Shown here piece after piece: positions 22,308-34,008 of a stretch of 64,000 nt of DNA. Both the position numbers and the translations under genes were made by a program. The stretch is from the NCBI RefSeq assembly GCF_003788635.1, contig NZ_AYKH01000006.1:1-64000 (forward strand), read 5' to 3'. The notes below the pieces were generated by a model. It made no database searches, was not told the origin of the DNA, and saw only the letters and a program-made list of their open reading frames with translations. Numbering within the stretch: position 1 is the stretch's first letter; each line of letters begins with the position of its first letter. The DNA is from Salinisphaera orenii subsp. orenii MK-B5. Lineage in GTDB: Bacteria; Pseudomonadota; Gammaproteobacteria; Nevskiales; Salinisphaeraceae.

Positions 22308-24683
22308 TTGGTGCAAAACGAGCACGTAGTGTGGTTCAGCCAGCTGGGTATGGACGATGTCGAGCGCGTCGGCGGCAAGAACGCCTCGCTCGGCGAAATG
22401 ATCAGCCATCTCGCCGATGCCGGCGTCAACGTGCCGGACGGCTTCGCCACCACCGCCTCGGCCTACCGTGAGTTTCTGGCCCACGACGGCCTGGACGCAC
22501 GCATCAACGCCGCACTCGACGCGCTGGACGTGAACGACGTCGACGCGCTGGTCGAGACCGGCGAAAAGATCCGTGGCTGGGTGCTCGAACACCCCTTCCC
22601 GCCCGATCTGGAAACCGCGATCCGCGATTCCTTCACCACCCTGGCCGGCGACAACGCCGACATCTCGGTGGCCGTGCGCTCCTCGGCCACCGCCGAGGAC
22701 CTGCCCGACGCCTCCTTCGCCGGACAGCAGGAGACCTTTCTCAACGTGCGCGGGCTCGACAACGTCATGCTCGCGATCAAGGACGTGTTCGCCTCGCTGT
22801 TCAACGACCGCGCGATCTCGTATCGCGTGCACCGCGGCTTCGAGCACAGCCAGGTCGCCCTGTCGGCGGGCATCCAGCGCATGGTGCGCTCGGACACGGG
22901 CGCCTCGGGTGTGATGTTCACGATCGACACCGAGTCCGGTTTCGATCAGGTGGTGTTCATCACCAGTTCCTGGGGCCTGGGCGAAGCCGTGGTCCAGGGC
23001 GCGGTCAATCCCGACGAGTTCTATGTCTACAAGCCGAACGTGGACGCCAAGCGCCCGGCGATCCTGCGGCGCGTGAACGGCGGCAAAGCCGTGAAGATGG
23101 TCTATACGGCCGATCGCAGCCACGGCAAGACCACCGAATTCGTCGACGTCGAGGCCGCCGATCAGTCGCGTTTCTCTCTATCGGATGCCGACGCCGAAGC
23201 GCTGGCCGCCCAGGCGCTGATCATCGAGCGCCACTACGGCCGGCCCATGGACATCGAATGGGGCAAGGACGGCGAGACCGGCGAACTCTATATCCTGCAG
23301 GCACGCCCGGAGACGGTGAAATCCAACAGCGGCGGCCGCCTGGAACGCTATAAGCTCGACTCCCACGGCTATACCGTACTGGTCGAGGGCCGTTCCATCG
23401 GCCAGCGCGTGGGCGCGGGCCGCGTACGCAACGTCGCCTCGGTCAAGGAGATGAACAAGGTCGAGGACGGCGATATTCTGGTCACCGACATGACCGACCC
23501 CGACTGGGAGCCGGTGATGAAGCGCGCCTCGGCGATCGTCACCAATCGCGGCGGTCGTACCTGCCACGCCGCGATCATCGCACGCGAGCTCGGCATACCG
23601 GCGGTGGTCGGCACCGGCGACGGCACCGAACGGCTGGTCGACGGCACGCCCGTGACCGTGTCCTGCGCGGAGGGCGACACCGGCTACGTCTACGACGGCG
23701 AGATCGCGTTCAACGTCGACGAGGTCTCGCTCGAGAGCATGCCGGACATCGGCACCAAGATCATGATGAACGTGGGCAATCCGGACCGCGCCTTCGACTT
23801 CGCCATGATGCCCAACGAGGGTGTCGGCCTGGCGCGGCTCGAGTTCATCATCAACCGCCAGATCGGCGTGCACCCGCGTGCCCTGCTCGAATACGAGCAG
23901 CAGTCGCCGGCGCTGCAGAAGACCATCGACGCACACATCGCCGGCTACGACGACCCGGTCGGTTTCTACATCGACCGGCTGGTCGAGGGCATCTCGACCA
24001 TCGCCGCGGCGTTCTCGCCCAAACCCGTGATCGTGCGGCTGTCGGACTTCAAGTCCAACGAATACGCCAATCTCATCGGCGGCGAGGCCTACGAGCCCGA
24101 CGAGGAGAACCCGATGATCGGCTGGCGCGGCGCCTCGCGCTACCTCGCCGACGACTTCCGCGCCTGTTTCGAGCTGGAGCTGGCAGCGGTCAAGCGCGTG
24201 CGCGACGACATGGGCCTGACCAACGTCCAGATCATGATCCCGTTCGTGCGCACGCTGGCCGAAGCGAAGGGCGTCACCGACCTGCTGGCCGAGCATGGCC
24301 TGAAACGTGGGCAGGACGGGCTGCGCATCATCATGATGTGCGAACTGCCCTCGAACGCCGTGCTCGCCGACGAGTTCCTCGAATACTTCGACGGCTTCTC
24401 CATCGGCTCCAACGACATGACCCAGCTCTCGCTCGGTCTGGATCGCGACTCCGGCCTGATCTCGCATCTGTTCGACGAGCGCGATCCGGCGGTCAAGATC
24501 ATGCTCGAGAAGGCCATCAGCGCCTGCAAGCGCAACGACAAGTACGTCGGCATCTGCGGCCAGGGCCCGTCCGACTATCCGGATCTGGCGAAATGGCTAC
24601 TCGATCAGGAGATCGAGAGCATGTCGCTCAATCCGGACACGGTCGTCAGCACCTGGCTCTATCTCGCCGGCAAGACGGTCTGA
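22308..24683 (+). CDS. ppsA: Phosphoenolpyruvate synthase
   Basis: 791 residues. Converts pyruvate, ATP and water to PEP, AMP and phosphate for gluconeogenesis. It has the N-terminal ATP-grasp domain ([17 protein letters not shown]), the phosphohistidine domain with His420 and the adjacent regulatory Thr418 in [13 protein letters not shown], and the C-terminal TIM barrel with [20 protein letters not shown] and CGQGPSDYP. No ATG lies at the start: TTG at 22308 and GTG at 22311 both suit the GAGG ribosome site at 22298. A possible -10 (TAAAAT, 22270-22275) lies upstream. Confidence 0.97.
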   Translation: MVQNEHVVWFSQLGMDDVERVGGKNASLGEMISHLADAGVNVPDGFATTASAYREFLAHDGLDARINAALDALDVNDVDALVETGEKIRGWVLEHPFPPDLETAIRDSFTTLAGDNADISVAVRSSATAEDLPDASFAGQQETFLNVRGLDNVMLAIKDVFASLFNDRAISYRVHRGFEHSQVALSAGIQRMVRSDTGASGVMFTIDTESGFDQVVFITSSWGLGEAVVQGAVNPDEFYVYKPNVDAKRPAILRRVNGGKAVKMVYTADRSHGKTTEFVDVEAADQSRFSLSDADAEALAAQALIIERHYGRPMDIEWGKDGETGELYILQARPETVKSNSGGRLERYKLDSHGYTVLVEGRSIGQRVGAGRVRNVASVKEMNKVEDGDILVTDMTDPDWEPVMKRASAIVTNRGGRTCHAAIIARELGIPAVVGTGDGTERLVDGTPVTVSCAEGDTGYVYDGEIAFNVDEVSLESMPDIGTKIMMNVGNPDRAFDFAMMPNEGVGLARLEFIINRQIGVHPRALLEYEQQSPALQKTIDAHIAGYDDPVGFYIDRLVEGISTIAAAFSPKPVIVRLSDFKSNEYANLIGGEAYEPDEENPMIGWRGASRYLADDFRACFELELAAVKRVRDDMGLTNVQIMIPFVRTLAEAKGVTDLLAEHGLKRGQDGLRIIMMCELPSNAVLADEFLEYFDGFSIGSNDMTQLSLGLDRDSGLISHLFDERDPAVKIMLEKAISACKRNDKYVGICGQGPSDYPDLAKWLLDQEIESMSLNPDTVVSTWLYLAGKTV

Positions 24684-24714
24684 ACCCACGCCGCAACGCG
24701 ACCGGAGAACCCCG

Positions 24715-25539
24715 ATGGCCCGCAAACTGCCGCTTTTCGTCGACCCCGAACAGCTTCACGACGTCCTCGGCCTGCCCCACGTGCAGATCGTGGCCGTCGA
24801 TCCGGCCGGCGACTACGCCCGCGCGCACATACCCGGCGCCCTGCAGATCGACATGCCCGACTTCACCGCCAGCGCGCCGCCGGTTGCCGGGCTGCTGCCG
24901 GACGAGGCCACGCTCGCCGAGGCGCTGTCGGACGCCGGGCTGCGCAACGACGCCCATATCGTGGCCTACGACCGCGTCGGCGACGGCCAGGCCGCACGCC
25001 TGCTGTATACGCTGGACGTGATGGGCCATTCGGATCTGTCGCTGCTGGACGGCGGGCTGGCGGCCTGGCACGAGGCCGGCTTCGAGCTCGAGGACGGCCA
25101 ACCCCAGGCCGGCCGCAGCGCGTTCGAGGTCACCCGCCAGCCCGACGGCATCGCCGACCGGGCGTGGATCGAGCAGCATCTGGACGACAATCACGTCAGC
25201 TTTCTGGATGTGCGCAGTGCCGCGGAATACGCCGGTGCCGATGTGCGCAGCGCGCGCGGCGGCCACATTCCGGGCGCCATCAGCCTCGACTGGCTGCACT
25301 TCAAGGACGCGCGGGGTCGGCTACGCCCGCGCGCCGAGCTGCTGGAGATCCTGTCCCAGCACGGCGTGGATTCGCAGTGCGACATCACGGCGTACTGCCA
25401 GAGCCACGTGCGTTCGTCCTATGCCTACCTGGTGCTCAAGTATCTCGGCTATCCGCAGGTACGCGGCTATCCCGGCGCCTGGTCCGAGTGGGGCAACGTC
25501 GACGACACGCCGGTGCGGACCCCGTCCGACCCGGCCTGA
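24715..25539 (+). CDS. sseA: Sulfurtransferase with two rhodanese domains
   Basis: 274 residues, two rhodanese domains (about 1-125 and 145-270). The second holds the active Cys228 in the loop CQSHVRSS and the helix motif RGGHIPGAISLDW. It transfers sulfane sulfur from thiosulfate or mercaptopyruvate to a thiol acceptor; the loop is neither the classic thiosulfate nor the CGSGVTA mercaptopyruvate type, so specificity is open. Its stop overlaps the start of the next gene (TGATG), forming a three-gene operon with the DMT and MBL-fold genes. Confidence 0.88.
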   Translation: MARKLPLFVDPEQLHDVLGLPHVQIVAVDPAGDYARAHIPGALQIDMPDFTASAPPVAGLLPDEATLAEALSDAGLRNDAHIVAYDRVGDGQAARLLYTLDVMGHSDLSLLDGGLAAWHEAGFELEDGQPQAGRSAFEVTRQPDGIADRAWIEQHLDDNHVSFLDVRSAAEYAGADVRSARGGHIPGAISLDWLHFKDARGRLRPRAELLEILSQHGVDSQCDITAYCQSHVRSSYAYLVLKYLGYPQVRGYPGAWSEWGNVDDTPVRTPSDPA

Positions 25540-26411
25540 TGCGCCAGGAACTCGGCCGCGGCGCCGCATTCGCGATCGGCGGCGCCGCGGCGTTCGCGTG
25601 CATGAGCGCGCTGATCAAGCTCGCCGGCAGCGACCTGCCGAATCCGGTCATCGTCTTCTTCCGCAACCTGTTCGCGCTTGTCGCACTGCTGCCGTGGCTC
25701 GCAGCCACCGGGCGTTCGCGGCCGTCGATGCGAACGGCCCGGCCGGGCATGCATCTGCTGCGCACGGCCACCGGGCTGGGCGCGATGTACTGTTTCTTCT
25801 ACGCGATTTCCCAGATGCCACTGGCCAGCGCGGTGCTGCTGAACTATAGCCAGCCGCTGTTCCTGCCCTTCATCGCCTGGGCGTGGGTCGGCGAGCGCCC
25901 GCCGACACGCATCTATCCCGCCGTGCTCGTGGGGTTCGTCGGCGTCATCCTGATCCTCAAGCCCGGCCTGGACTGGGCCGGCCCGGCTGGCCTGGCCGGG
26001 CTCGGCGCCGGCATCCTGGCCGCCACCTCGATGGCCTCGATCCGGCGCATGTCCACCACCGAGCCGACGCTGCGGATCGTGCTCTATTTCAGTGTCCTGG
26101 CCACACTGTTCTCGGCACTGCCCGCCGCCGCGTTCTGGCAGACCCCCGACACGACCGCCTGGCTGGCCCTGGCCGCGGCGGGCGTGGTCGCGACCGCCGG
26201 TCAGCTGCTGCTGACACAGGCCTATACGCTCGCGCCTGCGGCGCATATCGGCGCACTGATCTACACCACCGTCCTGTTCGCGGCCCTCATCGGCTGGCTG
26301 GTCTGGCATGAAACGCCGGACGCGCTCAGCCTCGCCGGCGGCGCGGCCGTGATACTGGCCGCGGTGATCGTGGTGTTCGCGCGCCGCGCATCGCCGGGTC
26401 GGGCGACGTGA
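25539..26411 (+). CDS. DMT superfamily (EamA) transporter
   Basis: 290 residues with ten predicted membrane helices in two EamA repeats. The first repeat includes AFACMSALIKLAG and LLNYSQPLFLPFIAW, and the second ends in AGGAAVILAAVIVVFARR. Such proteins usually export amino acids or small metabolites; the substrate is unknown. The start overlaps the sseA stop, and its own stop overlaps the start of the MBL gene. Confidence 0.9.
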   Translation: MRQELGRGAAFAIGGAAAFACMSALIKLAGSDLPNPVIVFFRNLFALVALLPWLAATGRSRPSMRTARPGMHLLRTATGLGAMYCFFYAISQMPLASAVLLNYSQPLFLPFIAWAWVGERPPTRIYPAVLVGFVGVILILKPGLDWAGPAGLAGLGAGILAATSMASIRRMSTTEPTLRIVLYFSVLATLFSALPAAAFWQTPDTTAWLALAAAGVVATAGQLLLTQAYTLAPAAHIGALIYTTVLFAALIGWLVWHETPDALSLAGGAAVILAAVIVVFARRASPGRAT

Positions 26412-27406
26412 TGCGTCGGCTTGCACGCTTCATACGCGGGCGCACGCCGGAGCCGGCGGAGCGCTCCGACCACTTCGACGGCCGTCGTTTCCACAATCCG
26501 GACCCCGTGTCGCGCGGCCCGGGCGCGCTGTGGCGATGGTATCGCGAGCGCGAACGCAACCCGTGGAGTCGTATGACCGACTTCGCGCGGCCCGCGCCGC
26601 CGCCGGCGCGCGCGGACGGGCTCGCCGTGACGTGGATCGGGCACGCCACCACACTGATCCAGGCCGCCGGTCACAACGTCCTGACCGACCCGGTCTTCTC
26701 CGAGCACGTCGGGCCCGTTCCGGGCCTCGGGCCGCGGCGCTACCATCCGCCCGGCCTCGCGTTCGACGACCTCCCGGCGATCGACACGGTGCTCATCAGC
26801 CACGCGCACTACGACCATCTCGACCGGCCGACGATCCGACGACTGATCGCGCACTTCAATCCGCTTTTCGTGGCCGCCGCCGGCCTCTCGGACTGGCTCG
26901 TGGCGGCCGGCGCGCGGCGCATCGTCACGCTGGACTGGTGGCAGAACACCCGTGTCGGCGACGCGATGACCGTGACCGCGACACCGGCGCGGCACTGGTC
27001 CCGACGGGGGCTGACCGATCGCAACCGCGCGCTCTGGGTGGGCTACTGGATCGAAACCGCGGGCGCCAGCCTGTTCTTCGCCGGCGACACCGGCTTCGGG
27101 CCGCATTTTAGCGAGATCCGTCACCGGCTCGGCGCGCCCGCCGTCGCGCTGCTGCCGATCGGCGCCTACGCGCCGCGCTGGTTCATGGCGCCCCAGCACA
27201 TGAACCCGCAGGACGCCGTGCAGGCGCACCGGGAACTGGGGGCCGGACACAGCCTCGGCATCCACTTTGCGACCTTCAAGCTCAGTGACGAGGAACAGTG
27301 GGCGCCCGTAGCGGCGCTCTCCCGGGCCCGCGCGGCCGCGGGCCTGCCCGAGGCGAACTTTCAGGCCCCTGCCTTCGGCCAGCGCGTGGTCTTCATCGAC
27401 GACTGA
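26411..27406 (+). CDS. MBL-fold metal-dependent hydrolase (NAPE-PLD-like)
   Basis: 331 residues. The metallo-beta-lactamase-fold motif SHAHYDHLD provides two-metal ligands; further ligands appear in ATPARHWSRRG and FFAGDTGFGPHF. The layout resembles the NAPE-PLD/UlaG branch (WIGHATTLIQAAG and MNPQDAVQAHRELGA), whose bacterial members often act on lipids or lactones; the substrate here is unknown. Start is ATG in the TGATG overlap with the DMT gene; a GTG one codon earlier is equivalent. It converges with the GGDEF/EAL gene after 10 bases. Confidence 0.88.
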   Translation: MRRLARFIRGRTPEPAERSDHFDGRRFHNPDPVSRGPGALWRWYRERERNPWSRMTDFARPAPPPARADGLAVTWIGHATTLIQAAGHNVLTDPVFSEHVGPVPGLGPRRYHPPGLAFDDLPAIDTVLISHAHYDHLDRPTIRRLIAHFNPLFVAAAGLSDWLVAAGARRIVTLDWWQNTRVGDAMTVTATPARHWSRRGLTDRNRALWVGYWIETAGASLFFAGDTGFGPHFSEIRHRLGAPAVALLPIGAYAPRWFMAPQHMNPQDAVQAHRELGAGHSLGIHFATFKLSDEEQWAPVAALSRARAAAGLPEANFQAPAFGQRVVFIDD

Positions 27407-27416
27407 AGACTTGGCG

Positions 27417-29102
27417 CTATGCGCTGTGATTCGAGCGCGTCTCCGGCCCGGCGGGCCCGCCGGCGGAGGCATGATATAGGTCCCAGGCGCCGAGCCAGTC
27501 CCTGAACTTGTCCTCGGGCATCGGCCGTCCGATGTAATAGCCCTGCATATAATCACAGCCCAGCTGCCGCAGGCGCTCGGCCTGTGATTCCGTCTCGATG
27601 CCCTCGGCGACCGCTCGCAGTTCCAGGGCATGGGCCAGCCCGATCGTCGCCTGCACGATGGACAGATCGGTCCGCGAGACGAGCATGTCCTCCACGAACG
27701 ACCGGTCGATCTTGATCTCGCTCGCCGGCAGACGCTTGAGATAGGCGAGCTGCGAGTAACCGGTGCCGAAATCGTCGATCGAGATGTGCACGCCCATGTT
27801 GGCCACGCGGGTGACGACATCGAGCGTGCGCTGCTGGTCGGCCATGAGCGTATCCTCCGTGATCTCGACGGTGAGATACCGGCTCGGCAGATCCACCGCC
27901 GCCAACAGCTCGGCCAGCGCATCCGGAAAATGCGGGTCTAGCAGGGTCCGGGCGGACAGATTCACCGAAATGCCCAGCGGCCAGCCCGCGGCATGCAGAT
28001 CGGCGGCACTGGACAGTGCCCGTTTGAGCACCCAGTTGGACAACTCGCTGATCAGGCCGCTGCGCTCGGCCCGCGGAATGAAGTCGCCCGGCATGATCAG
28101 TCCGCGCCGCGGATGCTGCCAGCGCACGAGCGCCTCGACGCCTTGCACGCGATCGGCCGCGATGTCGACGATCGGCTGGAGATGCAGGACCAGCTGATCC
28201 TCCTCGATGGCCGCGCGCAGCTCCGAGCTCAGACTGTGCATTTCGGCGTCGTGCAGCGACTCGCGCGCGGTAACGAGCGCGAAGCCGCCGCCCTGGGTCT
28301 TGGCGCGGTGCATGGCGCCCTCGGCGGCGGCAAGCAGGCTGTGACTGTCACGCCCGTTCTCGGGATAGATCGCACCACCGATGCTGCCGGCCAAGTTCAG
28401 CGACAGGCTGTCCAGCGCGCAGGGCGGCTCGAGCTCGTGCTCGATGCGGCGCGCGACCGTATCGAGCACCTCGGCCGAGCGCAGCGGATCCAGCAGCACG
28501 GCGAAGCTGTCGCCGCCGAATCGCGCGACCAACGCCTGCTCGGACAGCGCGGCATCGAGGCGTCGGGCCACGCTCTTGAGCACGCGATCGCCGTTGGACG
28601 AACCGAATTGGTCGTTGACTTCCGAGAAGCCGTCGAGGTCGATGATCATTACGGCGACGCGGGAGCGGCTCAGATTGGCGGCCGCCACGGCGGACTCGAG
28701 GCGCTCCACGAAATAGGCGCGATTGGCGAGGCCCGTCAGCGCGTCGAGATCGTCGGCGCGCCGCGCGCGCGCCTCGAGAAGCGCCCTGTCGGCTTGCAGT
28801 CGCCGCGTATCGTCCCGCGCGAACGCGATCGCGCGATCCGACAGCAGCACCCCCACGTACTGGCCCCAGAGCGCGAAGACCAGGGGCAGCAGCAGATCGA
28901 GAACCAGCAGCCCCACGTTGTCACGATGCGCGTCGAGGAGATTGGCCGCCGTCAACGCCTCGCCGGCCAGCAGCACGGTCGCCAGTGTGGCCACAACGAT
29001 CACCGCCAACGCGATGAGCACGCCATAACAGGCGTAGCGCGTCAGCTGGCTGCGCAGTGTGCGGGCCACGTCCGGCAAACATGCGGCATGGTGTCGCTGC
29101 AC
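27417..29102 (-). CDS. Membrane-bound GGDEF/EAL protein, probable c-di-GMP phosphodiesterase
   Basis: 561 residues. Two membrane helices (about 26-46 and 64-86) are followed by a short coiled coil, a GGDEF domain and an EAL domain. The cyclase signature reads GGDSF (196-200) in place of GGDEF, so cyclase activity is doubtful. The EAL domain is intact: EAL at 323-325, VEITEDTL, IDDFGTGYSQLAYL and AVAEGIET keep the metal and catalytic residues. The likely role is c-di-GMP breakdown, with the degenerate GGDEF perhaps binding GTP as a sensor. There is no obvious operon partner. Confidence 0.92.
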   Translation of the reverse strand: MQRHHAACLPDVARTLRSQLTRYACYGVLIALAVIVVATLATVLLAGEALTAANLLDAHRDNVGLLVLDLLLPLVFALWGQYVGVLLSDRAIAFARDDTRRLQADRALLEARARRADDLDALTGLANRAYFVERLESAVAAANLSRSRVAVMIIDLDGFSEVNDQFGSSNGDRVLKSVARRLDAALSEQALVARFGGDSFAVLLDPLRSAEVLDTVARRIEHELEPPCALDSLSLNLAGSIGGAIYPENGRDSHSLLAAAEGAMHRAKTQGGGFALVTARESLHDAEMHSLSSELRAAIEEDQLVLHLQPIVDIAADRVQGVEALVRWQHPRRGLIMPGDFIPRAERSGLISELSNWVLKRALSSAADLHAAGWPLGISVNLSARTLLDPHFPDALAELLAAVDLPSRYLTVEITEDTLMADQQRTLDVVTRVANMGVHISIDDFGTGYSQLAYLKRLPASEIKIDRSFVEDMLVSRTDLSIVQATIGLAHALELRAVAEGIETESQAERLRQLGCDYMQGYYIGRPMPEDKFRDWLGAWDLYHASAGGPAGPETRSNHSA

Positions 29103-29201
29103 GTTATCTTCCCCCCAAGACCGGTCACCCTGACTCTAGCACCGACCGGATGGCTTGCGCAGTTTCTTTTGAACAATCAGAAATCTAGACGTTCACGTTC
29201 G

Positions 29202-29963
29202 TCACGGCGTCGACTCCCGCCCGAGCGGCACACCGGCGTCCCGGAAAGTGTTCTTCAGATCCTCGAACGCGGCCCGGGCCGCCGCCGGGGCGCCGCGCAC
29301 CCCGAACTCGATGACGCGCGCGCCACCGGCGTTGGGCAGACAGGCGATACGCACGCTCGGGTGGGCGTCCATCAACGTCTGCATGGGATCGATCAGCGCG
29401 CTCTCCGGTGTATCCAGCACTTCGACCAGCAACTCCACGTCGCGCTCGAGCCGATGCAGATGCCGGTAGTGCGTGTCCAGCACCCATTCGATCATCGGCC
29501 AGGCCATGTTCGGAAACCCCGGCACGAAATGATGATCGCCGAACGAAAAGCCCGGCACGCGATTGACCGGGTTGGGTATCACGCGCGCGCCAACCGGCCA
29601 CTCAACCATGTGGATGCGCTTCGGGTAGGCGTCCTCGCCGAAGCGCTCCTCCAGAATGCGGCGCCCTTCGGCGTTGAACTCGAGCTCGACCCCCGCCGCC
29701 GCGGCCGCACACTGGCGTGTCCGATCGTCCGGCGTCGCACCGATACCGCCGAAACTGAACACGATATCCGGCCCGGCCAGCGTCTCCCGCAGGGTCTGTT
29801 CGAGCACTTGGGCGTCGTCGCCGACCATGCGGGCCCACGACAATTCCATCCCGCGCGCAGCGAGCAGCTCGATCGCCTTGGGCATGTGCTTGTCCGTGCG
29901 CTTGCCGGACAACAGCTCGTCGCCGATGAGCACGAGGCCCACCCGCGTGGACTGCGGACTCAT
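29202..29963 (-). CDS. CinA-like molybdopterin-binding (MoCF) domain protein
   Basis: 253 residues. The N-terminal part is the MoaB/MogA-like fold of competence/damage-inducible protein A (VLIGDELLSGKRTDKH and FSFGGIGATPDDRTRQ), and the rest resembles the short CinA-like proteins that lack the C-terminal NMN deamidase. The function is not established. The ATG at 29963 is 8 bases from the base of a very strong hairpin and has no clear ribosome site, so translation may be poor or regulated. It follows icd on the same strand. Confidence 0.85.
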   Translation of the reverse strand: MSPQSTRVGLVLIGDELLSGKRTDKHMPKAIELLAARGMELSWARMVGDDAQVLEQTLRETLAGPDIVFSFGGIGATPDDRTRQCAAAAAGVELEFNAEGRRILEERFGEDAYPKRIHMVEWPVGARVIPNPVNRVPGFSFGDHHFVPGFPNMAWPMIEWVLDTHYRHLHRLERDVELLVEVLDTPESALIDPMQTLMDAHPSVRIACLPNAGGARVIEFGVRGAPAAARAAFEDLKNTFRDAGVPLGRESTP

Positions 29964-29971
29964 AGCGCGCG

Positions 29972-30007
29972 CACGCCCAGGGGCCACGTCCGCACGTGGC
30001 CCCTGGG
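29972..30007 (-). other. 16-bp perfect hairpin between icd and the CinA-like gene
   Basis: Two 16-bp arms (29972-29987 and 29992-30007) are perfectly complementary around a four-base loop. There is no T-tract on either side, so it is not a classical terminator. It lies 20 bases past the icd stop and ends 8 bases before the next ATG. Confidence 0.8.
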
Positions 30008-30027
30008 CGACGCCGTCATGGTCGCGA

Positions 30028-31797
<1,770 letters not shown>

Positions 31798-31830
31798 TCG
31801 CCTCTACTCCTTGAATCGACGTGTTCGGTT

Positions 31831-31853
31831 CCGGCCGCGGCGCCCGCGGCCGG
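31831..31853 (-). other. Hairpin between grxD and icd
   Basis: Perfect 10-bp inverted repeat (31831-31840 and 31844-31853) with a three-base loop, in the 73-base gap after the grxD stop. It is GC-only with no U-tract; it may separate the two messages or stabilise the 3' end. Confidence 0.5.
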
Positions 31854-31870
31854 TTGCGCGCGTTACGCGC

Positions 31871-32212
31871 TTATTTGGCGCCTTCGTTCTCGGCGACGGC
31901 GTTTTCCAGCATCGGCTTGAGCTCGCCGGACTGGAACAGATCGATGACGATGTCCGAACCGCCGATCAGTTCGCCGTTGACGTAGAGCTGGGGGATCGTC
32001 GGCCAGTTGGAATACAGCTTGACGCCCTGGCGATAGATCTCCTCGTCATCGAAGACGTTGACCGCCATGAACGGCACGCCGCAGGCCTTGAGCGCCTCGG
32101 CGCTGCGCGCGGAAAAGCCGCACTGGGGGAAATCCGGGGTGCCCTTCATGTACAGGACGACCGGATTGCCTTCGACTTCCTGCTTGATGATTTCCATTGC
32201 CTTCGCACTCAT
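31871..32212 (-). CDS. grxD: Monothiol glutaredoxin (Grx4 type)
   Basis: 113 residues. The monothiol active site CGFS is at 31-34 in GTPDFPQCGFSARS; the WPTIPQLYVNGELIGGSDI block binds glutathione. This class carries and transfers [2Fe-2S] clusters with BolA partners. ATG at 32212 is chosen because AAAGGA lies 7 bases upstream; an ATG at 32251 would add 13 residues without family support. Confidence 0.96.
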   Translation of the reverse strand: MSAKAMEIIKQEVEGNPVVLYMKGTPDFPQCGFSARSAEALKACGVPFMAVNVFDDEEIYRQGVKLYSNWPTIPQLYVNGELIGGSDIVIDLFQSGELKPMLENAVAENEGAK

Positions 32213-32278
32213 GGCGCTGTCCTTTGCTTCGAAATCGGTTTCACCTGCCAAATTATAACGCGGCTGTCGAGCGGCCGT

Positions 32279-33847
32279 TCAGGAGGGCGGCCCGTGACCG
32301 CCGCCGCCGGCGGAGGTGATCCGCAGCCGCTGTCGCGGCTGCGCCGTGCCCGTGCACTTGCCGGGCAGCGAACGCTCGTCGAGCCGGTTCTCGCCGCGGG
32401 CGCCGTCGCCGCCGCCGGCGCGTCCCCAGGGCGCGCGCCGGCGGCGTTCGGTGAGCAGCGTGTAGTCGGTCGCCGCGAGGAACATCAGTTCGCGCTCGAT
32501 GCCGTCGCCGCCCGCACGCGCGCCCGCGCCGCCGCTGCCGCGGCGTACCGCGTAGCGCGTCACCCGCATCGGAAAATGGCGTTCGAGCACTTCCACCGGG
32601 GTGTTCAGCGTGTTGGTCATGTGCGCCTGGACCGCCGAAGCCCCGGGCCGCTGGGGCCCGGCGCCGAGCCCGCCGCCCATCGTCTCGTAGTAGTCCCAGG
32701 GCGATTCGTCGGCGTGCGATCCCAGCGCCACGTTGTTCATGCTGCCGTGACTGGCCGCCGGCACGCGCTCGGGCACGGCATCGGCGATCGCGCCGAGCAC
32801 CGCGTCGACCACGCGCTGGCTGGTCTCGACATTGCCGGCCGCCACCGCGTGCGGCGCGCGGGCATTGAGCAGCGAGCGTTCCGGCACGCTGAGGCTGATG
32901 TCGTCGAAGGCGCCGGCGCAGGCCGGCAGCTGCGCCGGCATCAGGCAGCGCAGCGCATACAGCACCCCGGCAGCGGTCACCGAGAGCGGGCAGTTCACGT
33001 TGCCCGCGACCATCGGGCTGCTGCCGGCGAAGTCCACGTGCACGCGAGAGCCTTCGACGTCGATGCAGCAGGCGATGGCCAGGTCGGTGCTGCCCTGGCC
33101 GTCGTCGTCGAGATAGTCGGTGAAGCGGTAGCGTCCGTCCGGCAGTGCCGCGAGTGCGCCGGCCGCGAGCTGGCGTGCATAGCCGTTGTAATCCGCGAGC
33201 CGACCTTCGAAGGCATCGACATCCGGATACTCATCGACGAGTGCGGCGAGCCGGGCCATGCCGACCCGGTTGGCCGCGATCTGCGCGGAGAAATCGCCGC
33301 GGGCGATATCGGGGTTGCGCAACCGTGTCAGCCAGCCGCCCAGGACCGACTCGTCGATCGCGTCCTCGCGGACCAGCGCCACCGGCGCGATCACGAGGCC
33401 TTCCTCCGCCAGATCCGTGGACAGGGGCATGGAGCCCGGCGAGTCCGCGCCGATGTCGGCGTGGTGGGCCCGGTTGACCACGAAGGCCGCGATCCGGTCG
33501 CCGACGAACAGGGGCGCGATCAGGGTCACGTCCGGCAGATGGGTGCCGCCCAGATACGGGTCGTTGAGCGCGACCATCTCACCGGGCCGCCACTCGCGCG
33601 CCGCCACGATGTCGGCCATCGCATAAGCCATGCTGCCCAGATGCACGGGGATGTGCGCGGCTTGGGCGCAGAGCCGGCCCGCGGCGTCGAACACGGCACA
33701 GGAATAGTCGAGCCGGTCGCGGATGTTGGGCGAGAAGGCGGCCTGGGCCAGGCGTGCGCCCATCTCCTCGCAGACGGCGGTGATGCGACTGGCGAACACG
33801 GCCAGTTCGATCGCGTCGTGACCGCGGGTATCGGCGGGGCAAGTCAT
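32279..33847 (-). CDS. Hydantoinase B/oxoprolinase family protein
   Basis: 522 residues. The pattern DRLDYSCAVFDAAGRLCAQA, HIPVHLGSM, NDPYLGGTHLPDVTLI and the late GAGARAGGDGIERELMF fits the HyuB subunit of ATP-dependent hydantoinases, 5-oxoprolinases and acetone carboxylase-like enzymes. These normally need a HyuA partner; none is adjacent here, so the substrate and partner are unknown. It is divergent from the superoxide dismutase gene. Confidence 0.9.
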   Translation of the reverse strand: MTCPADTRGHDAIELAVFASRITAVCEEMGARLAQAAFSPNIRDRLDYSCAVFDAAGRLCAQAAHIPVHLGSMAYAMADIVAAREWRPGEMVALNDPYLGGTHLPDVTLIAPLFVGDRIAAFVVNRAHHADIGADSPGSMPLSTDLAEEGLVIAPVALVREDAIDESVLGGWLTRLRNPDIARGDFSAQIAANRVGMARLAALVDEYPDVDAFEGRLADYNGYARQLAAGALAALPDGRYRFTDYLDDDGQGSTDLAIACCIDVEGSRVHVDFAGSSPMVAGNVNCPLSVTAAGVLYALRCLMPAQLPACAGAFDDISLSVPERSLLNARAPHAVAAGNVETSQRVVDAVLGAIADAVPERVPAASHGSMNNVALGSHADESPWDYYETMGGGLGAGPQRPGASAVQAHMTNTLNTPVEVLERHFPMRVTRYAVRRGSGGAGARAGGDGIERELMFLAATDYTLLTERRRRAPWGRAGGGDGARGENRLDERSLPGKCTGTAQPRQRLRITSAGGGGHGPPS

Positions 33848-33935
33848 TGCGCGAGCATAGCAATCGCAACGGCCGCCGTCAGGCGCCATGCCGGCGATGC
33901 GGCCTCAGTAGAAACCCGCAGAATCACCGTGATGC

Positions 33936-33963
33936 TTTGAAAATCGACTCGAAACCCCTATAT
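33936..33963 (+). promoter_or_regulatory. Sigma-70 promoter of the superoxide dismutase gene
   Basis: TTGAAA (33936-33941), 16-bp spacer, TATTAT (33958-33963). It gives a leader of about 40 bases with an AAGAAGG ribosome site ahead of the ATG at 34009. Confidence 0.65.
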
Positions 33964-34008
33964 AAAGTCGAGGCGTTGATTCACTCATCTCAGAAGAAGG
34001 GATACGTC

